In this document: positions 55,680 through 64,000 of the stretch, in pieces
Position numbering within the stretch: the stretch's first letter is position 1
Layout of the letters: each line of letters begins with the position of its first letter
Origin: Acinetobacter bereziniae LMG 1003 = CIP 70.12
Lineage (GTDB): Bacteria; Pseudomonadota; Gammaproteobacteria; Pseudomonadales; Moraxellaceae
Direction of reading: 5' to 3'
DNA length: 64,000 nt
Assembly: GCF_000368925.1 (NCBI RefSeq)
Contig: NZ_KB849755.1
Span: 714,416 to 778,415 of the forward strand
Position numbers and translations under genes: made by a program
Notes under the pieces: generated by a model
Seen by the model: the letters and a program-made list of their open reading frames with translations, nothing else
Database searches by the model: none
What the model was told of the DNA's origin: nothing

Positions 55680-56051
55680 ATGTCTGAAAATAATGATTTT
55701 TTTGAAGAAACTGAACAAGTTGACTCAGATGAAAGTTTTTACGAACGTGCTGATGAGTTTATAGCACTTGCCAATCAATTCGCTGATGCTGATCATCAAG
55801 TCTCTCATCTCAGCGCAAATCCAGGCAGTGTCAGTGCCTCTTTTATGTATGCTAATGCTCGCTATAGTGTTTGGCATGCAGCTTGCTCTTATCAAAATGC
55901 ACCAGACTTTAAAGCTGATCGACAAGTGATCCTAGACTATTACACCGAACAATTTAAATTGATGCTTGAAGACCATCTTGACGAGTATCAGGAAAATTTC
56001 GAAAGTTATTTTCCCCAATCTGATACGGATGAAGTAAAGCGTTTCGTTTGA
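55680..56051 (+). CDS. DUF3144 protein (first of a tandem pair)
   Basis: 123 residues. The DUF3144 core is clear: FYERADEFIALANQFAD, VSASFMYANARYSVWHAA and YYTEQFKLMLEDHLDEYQENF. All-helical and acidic; no known role. AGGAAAG precedes the ATG. The second copy starts 53 bp after its stop. Confidence 0.85.
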   Translation: MSENNDFFEETEQVDSDESFYERADEFIALANQFADADHQVSHLSANPGSVSASFMYANARYSVWHAACSYQNAPDFKADRQVILDYYTEQFKLMLEDHLDEYQENFESYFPQSDTDEVKRFV

Positions 56052-56104
56052 ACACTGGATTGCCTATAATAGCTCACCAATGAAATACCTAATGTGGAAA
56101 AACC

Positions 56105-56509
56105 ATGTCTCAAAAAATCAACGCGACTGATATCACTGAAGAAGAAGCTTTAAATGCTGTTTTTTTTGAGCGTGCAGATGAGTTTATCAAACAAGCCAAT
56201 GAATTCTGTCGCCCAGTCAAGGGAAAACAAGCAAAGCCTGAAGAGCTTCGTGGTCAAGTCAGTGCTGCGATGTTGTTTGCGACTGCTCGTTTTAACACTT
56301 GGGTTGCTGCCAATAATTTCAAAGATGGCAATGAAATGCGTGATGCAAAAGAACAAGTTATGTCTTATGTATTACAGCAATTTCAAATGATGCTTGAAGA
56401 CAATTATGATGAATATTGTGAGCAATTTGAAAACTATCTGCGTTTCCGAAAAGATGAAAATTTTCATACGCACAAACATGATCACGATGGGCATGATCAT
56501 CAGCATTGA
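56105..56509 (+). CDS. DUF3144 protein with His-rich C-terminal tail (second of the pair)
   Basis: 134 residues, alignable with the first copy over FFERADEFIKQANEF, VSAAMLFATARFNTWVAA and QQFQMMLEDNYDEYCEQFENY. A tail of about 18 residues with eight His and several Asp (HTHKHDHDGHDHQH) follows the domain and is absent from the first copy, suggesting metal binding. GGAAAAA precedes the ATG. Confidence 0.85.
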   Translation: MSQKINATDITEEEALNAVFFERADEFIKQANEFCRPVKGKQAKPEELRGQVSAAMLFATARFNTWVAANNFKDGNEMRDAKEQVMSYVLQQFQMMLEDNYDEYCEQFENYLRFRKDENFHTHKHDHDGHDHQH

Positions 56510-56548
56510 TGGTTTTAGTTGATCACTTGTTTCAGAAAAATATGACGC

Positions 56549-56571
56549 TAGCCTCTGTATATTAGAGGCTA
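56549..56571 (+). terminator. Hairpin after the DUF3144 pair
   Basis: TAGCCTCT and AGAGGCTA form a perfect 8-bp stem; followed by AAATCCTTCTTCTT, which is only moderately T-rich. Confidence 0.5.
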
Positions 56572-56712
56572 AATCCTTCTTCTTGATAAAATTAATACGT
56601 CAAAATCGCTAATCATCTATATTTCTAATGCAATATTTACGAACAAATAATATTCATGTTTTATAAAAATATTGTATGGTATGTGCATAATAAATAACAA
56701 TTTGGACGTTAT

Positions 56713-57777
56713 ATGCATACACTTAATTTTCCACTCATTGATCCACATATTCATCAGTGGGATCCGTATAGCACGCCTCATGCAGCTGCTTTTGCTGTGA
56801 AGCTTTTAGGTCAGCGCCCTTTTCTGTTAGATAAAATGGTTCGTTTGGTTAAACCCAAAGATTTGATTGAGACTGTTGGGTTGACCGAGCATATTACACG
56901 CCCTTATTTGCCACAGGATTATAAAAATGATCTACAGCACTATGCCGTTGAACAGGTTGTTCATATCGAAGCAAGTTGGGCAAAACATAAAGGTAAAGGT
57001 GTAGTTGGTGAAACAGAATTTATTGAGTCCTTACCATTTAATGAAGATACAGTGAAACTGGGTGGTATTGTTGCTACCGCTGACCCTTGTGATAGCAATT
57101 TTAAGAAAATTTTAAAACTGCATCAAAAAGCATCTAAACGATTACGTGGTATACGGCGTATGGCTGCCTTCCATGAAGATAAAGGTGTGCATAATTGGAC
57201 AGACACACCACACTTGTATACCCAAAAGAAATTTTTAAAAGGCTTTGAACAACTGGCTCAACATAACCTTAGTTTTGATGCGTGGGTATATTCTCAGCAA
57301 ATTGCAGATGTGATTGAACTTGCAAAAATTTTTCCTGAAACCTCCATCGTTTTAGATCATTTGGGAACACCAGCAGGATTATTTGGCAAGGTGGGTCAAA
57401 ATACCGGATTGTCTAAAACAGCACGGGAAAACATCTTTTATCAATGGCAGGAAGATATTGCAGAATTATCTACTCTTCCAAATGTCTATACAAAAATGTC
57501 GGGGCTATTTATGCCTGTCCTCGGGCATCAATTTTATAAAAACAAACAATTGGCATCGAAACAGCAAATTATTGATCTTGTTGCCCCACTTATTCTGCAT
57601 GCTTTAGAAAGTTTTGGGACATATCGAGTCATGTTTGCTTCCAACTTTCCAATGGATCGAGTGAATACCAGCCTCGTCAATATCATTGATGCTTTTAGTG
57701 ATATTGTGATGCAATATGATGAAAATGCACTTGAAAAAGTCTTTCATCATAATGCTAAACAATTCTATCGTTTATGA
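56713..57777 (+). CDS. Amidohydrolase family protein (amidohydrolase-2 type)
   Basis: 354 residues. Metal-binding start DPHIHQWDP (9-17), EASW with the preceding strand, RGIRRMAAF, a His in VLDHLGTP, and FASNFPMDR near the C-terminus carry the TIM-barrel ligands. Family members include 2-pyrone-4,6-dicarboxylate and sugar-lactone hydrolases; substrate not predictable. Single gene, converging on the GlcG-like gene with a shared hairpin. Confidence 0.83.
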   Translation: MHTLNFPLIDPHIHQWDPYSTPHAAAFAVKLLGQRPFLLDKMVRLVKPKDLIETVGLTEHITRPYLPQDYKNDLQHYAVEQVVHIEASWAKHKGKGVVGETEFIESLPFNEDTVKLGGIVATADPCDSNFKKILKLHQKASKRLRGIRRMAAFHEDKGVHNWTDTPHLYTQKKFLKGFEQLAQHNLSFDAWVYSQQIADVIELAKIFPETSIVLDHLGTPAGLFGKVGQNTGLSKTARENIFYQWQEDIAELSTLPNVYTKMSGLFMPVLGHQFYKNKQLASKQQIIDLVAPLILHALESFGTYRVMFASNFPMDRVNTSLVNIIDAFSDIVMQYDENALEKVFHHNAKQFYRL

Positions 57778-57784
57778 TTGAACA

Positions 57785-57820
57785 AGATTAAAGTGGTATT
57801 TCCAAATGCCACTTTAATCT
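57785..57820. terminator. Bidirectional hairpin between amidohydrolase and GlcG-like genes
   Basis: AGATTAAAGTGGTATTT and AAATGCCACTTTAATCT form a 17-bp stem with one G-U pair, located in the 67-bp gap between converging stop codons. Confidence 0.75.
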
Positions 57821-57844
57821 CATCATTCACTCAAGCATCAAGTT

Positions 57845-58273
57845 TCAATCAAATTGTGCAAGAAAGGCTTGAATGGCATGTCGAGCAATTTCAGCATCTT
57901 CAAATGATTTTACTCCTGATATACCTACCGCACCCACTACATGATCTTGATATAAAATCGGTTCTCCGCCCTCGAGCATGCCTAAACCTGCATTCATGGA
58001 TAAAAATCCGAATTGACCATTTTTGATCATGTTTTCATAAGCGCTAGAAGGTCTACGACTCAGTGCTGAGCATTTGGCTTTTTCTTGACAAAAATTTGCT
58101 GACATTGCCGATGCACCATCCATGCGCTTCATTGCCAATAAATTTCCAGTTTCATCGACAATAGCTATACTGACATTGAACTGATGTTCTACAGCGTATT
58201 GTTGTGCTTTGTTCAATAAAAATTCTGCATCAGATAGCGTTAAATAATGTTTAGTTTGCATATTTTCGTCCAT
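57845..58273 (-). CDS. GlcG/HbpS family heme-degrading-like protein
   Basis: 142 residues from the first ATG (58273); a second at 58261 is possible. The GlcG/HbpS fold is shown by VSIAIVDETGNLLAMKRMDGA, the helix AKCSALSRRPSS, and GGEPILYQDHVVGAVGISG. HbpS binds and degrades heme; GlcG is of unknown role. Located beside hemL, but no functional link can be proven. Confidence 0.83.
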   Translation of the reverse strand: MDENMQTKHYLTLSDAEFLLNKAQQYAVEHQFNVSIAIVDETGNLLAMKRMDGASAMSANFCQEKAKCSALSRRPSSAYENMIKNGQFGFLSMNAGLGMLEGGEPILYQDHVVGAVGISGVKSFEDAEIARHAIQAFLAQFD

Positions 58274-58293
58274 AATTATCGTATTTAAAATTT

Positions 58294-58322
58294 AAAAAAA
58301 CCCATAGTACAAAGGCTATGGG
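58294..58322 (-). terminator. Terminator of hemL
   Basis: CCCATAG-tacaaagg-CTATGGG with an A run on its left side (58294-58300), which is a U tract on the minus strand. It lies between the hemL stop and the start of the GlcG-like gene. Confidence 0.85.
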
Positions 58323-58405
58323 CTTTTATTCTAAATGAAGCTTTACGAAAAATGACTGCTCATTCTGCTCATTTATTACCGCAATCTACATGGGGTAAAA
58401 TTGAG

Positions 58406-59701
58406 TTATCGCTTCATTTCAGCAAAGGTTTCTTTGGCAGCTTGAAGGGTAAAAGCAATATCCTCATCACTATGTGCAGCAGAGATAAATCCAGCTTCAA
58501 ATGCCGAAGGTGCAAGATTTACACCTCGGTTTAACATACCGTGGAAAAATTTACGGAAAGCATCAATATCACATTTCAAAATATGATCAAAACTGGTAAT
58601 TTCTGTTTGATCTGTAAAGTAAATTCCAAATAATCCCCCTGCTTGTTGGGTAAAGAATGGAATTCCTGCTTCATCAGCAGCAGCTTGCAAGCCTTGCAGT
58701 AATTTATCTAGTTTTGCTGTTAAATCCGTATAGAAGTTGGCTTGGCGAAGTGTTTCAAACATTTTTACGCCCGCGCGCATTGCCAATGGATTACCCGACA
58801 AAGTACCTGCTTGATAAACACCACCTAAAGGTGCAATACATTCCATAATTTCACGTTTACCACCAAATGCACCTACAGGTAAACCAGCACCAATAATTTT
58901 ACCCAAAGTGGTTAAGTCTGGTTTTACATTGTAATACGCCTGAGCACCACCAAGCGCAACACGGAAACCCGTCATGACTTCATCAATGATAAATACAGAT
59001 TGATATTGATCACATTGTTCGCGGATAGTTTCTAAAAAGCCTTTTACGGGCTTAACCAGATTCATATTCCCTGCTACAGGTTCAACAATTACACCTGCGA
59101 TTTCATGACCATACTTCGCAAAACACGCTTTAACTGCCTCAATATCGTTATATGGCAAAGTGACAGTATGCTTGGCAAAGTCCGCAGGTACTCCTTTTGA
59201 GGTTGGTTCACCCATGGTCAACATCCCCGAACCTGCTTTTACCAAGAGCGAGTCTGAATGTCCGTGATAGCAACCTTCAAATTTAACAATCATGTCACGT
59301 CCAGTATAGCCACGTGCTAATCGAATAGCGGTCATGGTCGCTTCTGTACCAGAATTGGTCATACGAACTAATTCAATGGATGGCATGATTTCACAAATTA
59401 AATCTGCAAGTGTAGTTTCATGAACAGTGGGTGCACCAAAACTTAAACCATCAACTGCTGCTTCTTGGACAGCTTGGATAATATCAGGATGTGCATGCCC
59501 CAAAATCATCGGACCCCAAGAACCAACGTAATCTACATAACGCTTACCATCGACATCATACAAATAAGCCCCTTTGGCCTTTTCGATGAATATTGGCGTA
59601 CCACCGACGCCATTAAACGCACGTACGGGAGAGTTCACGCCCCCCGGAATATGTTTACTGGCTTGTTTAAACAATTGTTCTTGCTTGGCAGATAACGTCA
59701 T
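58406..59701 (-). CDS. hemL: Glutamate-1-semialdehyde 2,1-aminomutase
   Basis: 431 residues, PLP fold-type I. Catalytic Lys K268 lies in GKIIGAGLPVGAFGG; FIIDEVMTGFR and NSGTEATMTAIRLAR are the other cofactor segments. It converts glutamate-1-semialdehyde to 5-aminolevulinate in the C5 tetrapyrrole route. thiE ends 38 bp upstream, so the two are probably one transcript. Confidence 0.96.
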   Translation of the reverse strand: MTLSAKQEQLFKQASKHIPGGVNSPVRAFNGVGGTPIFIEKAKGAYLYDVDGKRYVDYVGSWGPMILGHAHPDIIQAVQEAAVDGLSFGAPTVHETTLADLICEIMPSIELVRMTNSGTEATMTAIRLARGYTGRDMIVKFEGCYHGHSDSLLVKAGSGMLTMGEPTSKGVPADFAKHTVTLPYNDIEAVKACFAKYGHEIAGVIVEPVAGNMNLVKPVKGFLETIREQCDQYQSVFIIDEVMTGFRVALGGAQAYYNVKPDLTTLGKIIGAGLPVGAFGGKREIMECIAPLGGVYQAGTLSGNPLAMRAGVKMFETLRQANFYTDLTAKLDKLLQGLQAAADEAGIPFFTQQAGGLFGIYFTDQTEITSFDHILKCDIDAFRKFFHGMLNRGVNLAPSAFEAGFISAAHSDEDIAFTLQAAKETFAEMKR

Positions 59702-59739
59702 GAGATTACTCGACTAAAAAACAAATTACAAAGATAAGC

Positions 59740-60363
59740 TTAGGCTTTGTGAGCAGTAAATAAATCTGCCCATTCTTGGGTACGTACAGTGACACCAGAT
59801 AAAGTGCGTCCTAATATATCACTAATTACAGCACAAAGGTCGGCGCCGGCTTCGATCACAGGTGCTGAATTTTCAACAGTCAAACCACCAATCGCACAGA
59901 TTGGTACATCAAATTTAGCTTTGGCTTGTTTTAAGGTATCGAGACCAATATTTCCAGCTTCTGGTTTAGTATTTGTCGCGTAGATTGCCCCAAAAGCAAC
60001 ATAGTTTGCACCATCTGCAATTGCTTGTTCGGCAAGTTCGATCGAATTGTTACAGCTTCGCCCTACGAGGACCCCTTTCGGTAAACGAGCTACCGCTTCA
60101 ACGATTGAACCATCACCTTGACCTAAGTGTACACCCACACCATATTTAATCGCAGCGTCTAAATCGTCATTTATCACAAAAGGTACTTTGTATTGTGCGC
60201 ACATGGATTTCATGTACTCAATTTCATAGTCCTGATCTTGTTTTGGCACTTTCTTGCGACGATATTGCAGAACAGCAACCTCATAGGTTGCCATTGCACC
60301 TTCTAATTTTGCTAATAAAAGTTCAATTGGATCATCATTGGTGATGAGATAAAGACCGCGCAT
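59740..60363 (-). CDS. thiE: Thiamine phosphate synthase
   Basis: 207 residues, ThiE barrel. Conserved blocks are LQYRRKK, FVINDDLDAA, GVGVHLGQGD, VGRSCNN, YVAFGAIYATNTKP, AIGGLT and GADLCAVISDI. It joins HMP pyrophosphate and thiazole phosphate. Organisation thiE-hemL is seen in several gammaproteobacteria. This is the true synthase; the C-terminal domain at 46243 is only ThiE-like. No TPP riboswitch is recognisable upstream. Confidence 0.93.
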   Translation of the reverse strand: MRGLYLITNDDPIELLLAKLEGAMATYEVAVLQYRRKKVPKQDQDYEIEYMKSMCAQYKVPFVINDDLDAAIKYGVGVHLGQGDGSIVEAVARLPKGVLVGRSCNNSIELAEQAIADGANYVAFGAIYATNTKPEAGNIGLDTLKQAKAKFDVPICAIGGLTVENSAPVIEAGADLCAVISDILGRTLSGVTVRTQEWADLFTAHKA

Positions 60364-60705
60364 GAGTTACTCGATTCATAATACACTTTTCAATTTGTAC
60401 TTTAATGAATAATAAGATCAGAAGCTATACTGATGTTTTACAAGTGTTTATGTTTTTTGAAACAATTAACCGAATAAGCTGAATACAACAGCCTAAAATA
60501 ACATTGCCATTTCTTTTTTAGTTTAGCTGGCTTGTGCTGGCTATTCTTCGATGAAATGCTCAGATCAATGTTATGTCACTGTTTCAGGTCAGTTTACACA
60601 TCATAGATCTGAGTTTATTGTATGTTTAATCTACGCTAAAGTTTTTGAATCTAACAAAATCTATATTGGCACTCTTATGAAAGTAAGCTCAAGAAGTGAC
60701 ATGAA
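60364..60705. other. Gene-free interval upstream of thiE
   Basis: 342 bp. An open frame at 60551-60868 has no ribosome site and runs antisense into the DUF962 gene, so I treat it as non-coding. The thiE-hemL promoter must lie here. No terminator for the DUF962 gene is evident. Confidence 0.45.
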
Positions 60706-61089
60706 TCAACTGTCAATTTTATCCAAACGGCGATCCTTCAAACTTAGATTGCCTCGTAAAATATCGGAGAGCATACGCCAATCTGAAATAAAGCTATATA
60801 AAGGTTGCTTAAAGCTGGCAGGCTTATTTTTTTCGAAAACGAAATGTCCCACCCAAGCACAGGCATAACCTGAAACTAATCCATATAGCACGTATTTGGC
60901 TTTACGTTGGCGAATTGCTTGAGTGAAGAAATAAATACCAATGCTACTTCCCGCTGCATGTAAACGGCGACTCATAATGTTGCGGTGTTCTGTTAGATAA
61001 AAACGATAAAACTCCGAATAGTTTTTAATTGGAAGTTCAAATTTAGGGTATTGCTCTAATTCCGATTTAGGCTCTACTTGGGCATTCAT
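60706..61089 (-). CDS. DUF962/Mpo1-like membrane protein
   Basis: 127 residues from the ATG at 61089 (AGGATG 8 nt upstream). HRNIMSRRLHAAGS with its two His, GHFVFEKNKPASF and SDWRMLSDIL are the DUF962 signature, whose histidines bind iron in yeast Mpo1, a dioxygenase acting on 2-hydroxy fatty acids. Two hydrophobic segments lie around 47-58 and 67-88. The bacterial role is unknown. Confidence 0.85.
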   Translation of the reverse strand: MNAQVEPKSELEQYPKFELPIKNYSEFYRFYLTEHRNIMSRRLHAAGSSIGIYFFTQAIRQRKAKYVLYGLVSGYACAWVGHFVFEKNKPASFKQPLYSFISDWRMLSDILRGNLSLKDRRLDKIDS

Positions 61090-61297
61090 GTTCAATCATC
61101 CTGTTTTATTTTTAGTCAGCTTAGTTTATTTTATGCTGCATTAAAAGCCAAATTAAATATAGTGTGTTAATTGTGCATTCTTGTGGAAAGGATACGTTCC
61201 ATCAGCATTTTACCAGCAATTTTGCGTTACAATGTCGAATTAAACATGAAGAAAAAGTTAAGTCTTCAATCAACACGATCATTTTTAGGATTTTCAC

Positions 61298-62758
61298 ATG
61301 CTTGAAGTTGAATTAAAGTTTCAAATTTCCGAAGCTCGTCGCAATGCAATACTCAAAGCAATAGACCCTAAAAAATCTGAGATCATTCACCTACAAGCAA
61401 AATACTACGATACCCCTGATCGTCAACTTTCTCAACAAGGCGCTGCACTTCGCCAACGTTTAGAAGGCACACGCTGGATACAGACTTTAAAAGCGGCAAC
61501 CAAAAATCATTTAGAACGCTTTGAAGACAATATTGATTTAGGTGAACGATCAGAAACACCAAGTTTAGATCTCAAAATTTACGAAAATAAGCCTGAAGTA
61601 CTCGCCATACTTAAAAATGCTTTAGGTGATAAAATCCAAGACTTACAATTACAGTTCGAAACTGATATTCAGCGCACCACCCGAGTAATCACTTTTGAAG
61701 ATGCTGAAATTGAAATCAGTTTAGATATCGGTGAAGTCAGAACTGAAACAGCAAAGCAAGACATTCATGAAGTTGAATTTGAATTAAAAAGCGGTTCAAT
61801 TCAATCACTTTTAGCTTTTAGCTTTGAATGGGTTAAAAAATACCAACTTTGGTTAGATGTCCGCAGTAAAGCTGAATTTGGAAACCTGTTGCTGCTTGGT
61901 CACAAAGTTAGTTCCGCAACACTTGCAAAAGAGCCTCATTTAAATAAGAAAGACACTGCTGATAAAAACTTACGTGGGCTGATTGCCAATCAACTACAAC
62001 ATTTACTACCTAATATTGCCGCAATTTCCGCACAAGTCGCTGAACCTGAACATATTCTTCAAGCTCAAACTGCCCTCCACCACCTCCATTTAACCTTATC
62101 ATTATTTAAAGATTGGACAGACAGCAAAACAGAAAAATGGGCACACCAACTTTCCGCTTTTGAGAGTCATTTTAAAAATTTACAACATTTTGAACATATG
62201 CAACGCACGTTAGGGGCTTTACTACAAAATCCAAAAACGGCTGAGAGCCTAGATAAAGACATTTTATATGCCAATGAAAAGTTAATTAATCTCGTCAAAT
62301 CTACTCAAAATGTTCAACACTACCTAGAATTATTAATGTTTAGTTTGGGGCAATCAGAAAAGTCCCAAGCACATGATTTGAAATGGTTTGCACAAAATAC
62401 TCTGCAACATCAGTACAAACAGCTCCAAGAGAGTTTGAATGGTGCTGATCTTTCGGATCTTGAAAGTCTTGAAGCATTGGCACAGCATTTAAATGAACTG
62501 AAGTTTAGTTTTCCAATTTTAACCCAGATCTATGATGTTAAAAATTTGCAGAAATACGGTAAATCTTTGAACGATGCTCAACAAGCCTGTGAGCAATATC
62601 AAGTATTGGCATCCTCCTCTTCTTATTTACAACAAACTGACTTAGACGCAAGCGATTGGTTTGCTTTAGGATGGCTGACTGCCAAGCAAGAGGTATATGC
62701 TGAAAAATTACTCGAAGCCACGGAGCAGTTCTTAGTCAGTCGTAAATTCTTAAAATAA
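61298..62758 (+). CDS. CYTH-domain protein with degenerate CHAD domain
   Basis: 486 residues. The CYTH tunnel domain is at 1-205: E-x-E-x-K as LEVELKF, KYYDTPD, LRQRLEGTRWIQTLK, EVEFELKSG and LWLDVRSKAEFG. Its triphosphate-binding charges are intact. The C-terminal half (about 220-480) aligns with CHAD, but the key basic segment reads QAQTALHHLH (255-264) instead of QARVAIRRLR seen in the next gene, with Arg replaced by Gln or His. CYTH proteins hydrolyse inorganic triphosphate; CHAD binds polyphosphate. A second copy lies directly downstream. Confidence 0.88.
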   Translation: MLEVELKFQISEARRNAILKAIDPKKSEIIHLQAKYYDTPDRQLSQQGAALRQRLEGTRWIQTLKAATKNHLERFEDNIDLGERSETPSLDLKIYENKPEVLAILKNALGDKIQDLQLQFETDIQRTTRVITFEDAEIEISLDIGEVRTETAKQDIHEVEFELKSGSIQSLLAFSFEWVKKYQLWLDVRSKAEFGNLLLLGHKVSSATLAKEPHLNKKDTADKNLRGLIANQLQHLLPNIAAISAQVAEPEHILQAQTALHHLHLTLSLFKDWTDSKTEKWAHQLSAFESHFKNLQHFEHMQRTLGALLQNPKTAESLDKDILYANEKLINLVKSTQNVQHYLELLMFSLGQSEKSQAHDLKWFAQNTLQHQYKQLQESLNGADLSDLESLEALAQHLNELKFSFPILTQIYDVKNLQKYGKSLNDAQQACEQYQVLASSSSYLQQTDLDASDWFALGWLTAKQEVYAEKLLEATEQFLVSRKFLK

Positions 62759-62763
62759 TAACT

Positions 62764-62802
62764 GTAAAGAGATGATTTTTAAAATAAAAATCATCTCTTT
62801 AC
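62764..62802 (+). terminator. Hairpin between the two CYTH genes
   Basis: GTAAAGAGATGATTTTT and AAAAATCATCTCTTTAC form a 17-bp perfect stem with loop aaaat, 6 bp after the first stop codon. No separate T run follows, though the stem itself is A/T-rich at its tip. Read-through into the second gene is possible. Confidence 0.7.
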
Positions 62803-62938
62803 ATATTTCAACCAAGAATAAAACACAGTATAAATCTTCAACTGAGCATTTGATTTGTAATCATTTTTTAAAAATTCTCAAAAATACGATTGATCAGATT
62901 AGAATCATTTTGATACTAGCGAAAATGAGAAGATTAAG

Positions 62939-64000
62939 ATGTTTGAAATCGAATTAAAATTCCAGATTCCGCAAGAAAAGCAAGATGCTCTCATTAAAGC
63001 ATTTCAAAGAAAAAATGATCGCAGCTTACATCTACAAGCAAAGTATTACGACACTCCATCTTTTATATTATCAGAACATTCTATTTCGCTTCGTCAACGG
63101 CTTGAAAATGATCAATGGGTGCAAACTCTGAAACTTCCAACGGAACAAAAGCTTAAACGTGCTGAGTTTGAACATGTTTTAGCAACAGATGAAACTGAGT
63201 TAGATCTTGAAGTTTATTTAAAAAATAAACAGATTGATAAAAGTATTCAAACATTATTAGAACAAAATAAAAGTTTGCTTGAAATTCAGTTTCAAACAGA
63301 CATTGAAAGAAGATTAAGCGTTTTCCATTTTCAAAATAGTCAAATTGAAGTCAGTTATGACCAAGGACAAATTTTTACCCAAGACGATCGTTTAACTTTG
63401 CATGAACTTGAATTTGAACTTAAACAAGGCACAGTACAAGATCTGATTTCTTTTATATTGCCCCGTGTGAAACGCTATGGCTTGTGGTTGGATGTCAGAA
63501 GCAAAGCACAACAAGGTTTTCAATTGGCACAAAGCATCCAAGACAATCCTGTAGAATTTCAAACATCTTTACAGCTAGATGCAAAAGACACAGCTGAAAT
63601 AGTGTTAAAAAAGATGTTCAATAACTGCCTTAATCATTTGCTTCCCAACAGCACGGCGATTGCTTCGGGTAACTTTAACTCCAAGCATGTCCATCAGGCA
63701 CGTGTCGCTATCCGCCGTTTACGTAGTGCAATTAAAACCTTTTCTGGTTGGTCTTTGCATATTGACCCAACCTGGCAAACGCAATTAACAGAATTGTTTA
63801 GACAGCTTGGTTCAACACGAGATTTAGATGTGATTCGTGAAGAACTCTTACCTCAGCTAGAAGCGGTAGGTGCTCCAAAATTTAAGTTGCCTGAATCAGA
63901 AACTACAGATAAACAGAAATTAACTAAACTATTTAGGTCATTTAATTTTAACTATTTAATTCTTTCATTGATTCAATTCATCGAACAAGATTCAACTGAA
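62939..64000 (+). CDS. CYTH-CHAD protein, C-terminus beyond window
   Basis: 354 codons visible, open at the right edge. MFEIELKF (E-x-E-x-K), KYYDTPSF, LRQRLENDQWVQTLK and WLDVRSKA form the CYTH domain (1-190). HQARVAIRRLRSAIKTF (252-268) and LGSTRDLDVIREEL are intact CHAD segments, with the His/Arg that bind polyphosphate. The ATG has GAGAAG upstream, but the spacing is about 8 nt. It shares the CYTH layout with the upstream paralogue and differs mainly in the CHAD basic residues. Confidence 0.9.
   Translation, partial: MFEIELKFQIPQEKQDALIKAFQRKNDRSLHLQAKYYDTPSFILSEHSISLRQRLENDQWVQTLKLPTEQKLKRAEFEHVLATDETELDLEVYLKNKQIDKSIQTLLEQNKSLLEIQFQTDIERRLSVFHFQNSQIEVSYDQGQIFTQDDRLTLHELEFELKQGTVQDLISFILPRVKRYGLWLDVRSKAQQGFQLAQSIQDNPVEFQTSLQLDAKDTAEIVLKKMFNNCLNHLLPNSTAIASGNFNSKHVHQARVAIRRLRSAIKTFSGWSLHIDPTWQTQLTELFRQLGSTRDLDVIREELLPQLEAVGAPKFKLPESETTDKQKLTKLFRSFNFNYLILSLIQFIEQDSTE

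Noticed and set aside
60551..60868. 105-residue plus-strand frame antisense to the DUF962 gene
   Set aside because: No ribosome site, overlaps a well-supported gene on the other strand and resembles no family.

Overview
The window reads as an Acinetobacter chromosome. It is low-GC with compact genes. It carries genus-typical neighbours: a Bap-like (BLP2-type) protein, FabH-like KAS III with HrpA, a PBP1b gene followed by an LpoP-like lipoprotein, a MutT/ThiE fusion, Fur-controlled hemP, and solitary GspE-type and CYTH/CHAD genes. This assignment is inference from protein resemblance; no database search was run.

Layout. 1-12.1 kb is the accessory-looking end, all on the minus strand: a two-partner-secretion adhesin running off the left edge (ESPR leader, TPS domain, GLUG motifs, at least four 231-bp MBG repeats), a giant SF1 helicase-nuclease whose first coding segment is cut by an in-frame TAA, and a Bap-like Ig-repeat protein. 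12.3-19.3 kb (minus) holds GFA and SMI1/KNR4 proteins, an acyltransferase, KAS III and HrpA. 19.7-28.5 kb holds AhpC, an EndoV-like protein, several small conserved genes, a double-hairpin transposon-like element, two roadblock/LC7 genes, an Ala-rich lipoprotein, a VIT transporter, nitronate monooxygenase, DinB and a decayed DUF4291 gene.

28.5-47.5 kb contains aspA with a divergent LysR regulator and a perfect dyad between them, dusB, a DUF1615 lipoprotein overlapping a HAD phosphatase, the obg-proB pair, an orphan prfH, dctA, a TrpD2/YbiB-like gene, nadK-yeaC, mrcB with its TPR lipoprotein, the MutT-ThiE fusion and hemP with a Fur box. 47.7-64 kb contains qseC-qseB-ygiW, a GspE-family ATPase, an MgtC/DUF4010 membrane protein, an orphan lipoprotein, tandem DUF3144 paralogues, an amidohydrolase, a GlcG/HbpS protein, hemL, thiE, a DUF962 protein and tandem CYTH/CHAD genes, the second running off the right edge.

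Functionally most of the window is housekeeping: fatty-acid, peptidoglycan, tetrapyrrole, thiamine, proline, NADP and tRNA/ribosome maintenance, with clear terminators at many gene ends. I see no tRNA, rRNA, CRISPR array or intact insertion sequence. I did not find a clearly new multi-gene system. The items most worth pursuing are the interrupted helicase-nuclease, the 266-bp double-hairpin element, the orphan PrfH, the EndoV-like protein with an altered wedge, and the CYTH/CHAD pair in which one CHAD domain has lost its arginines.
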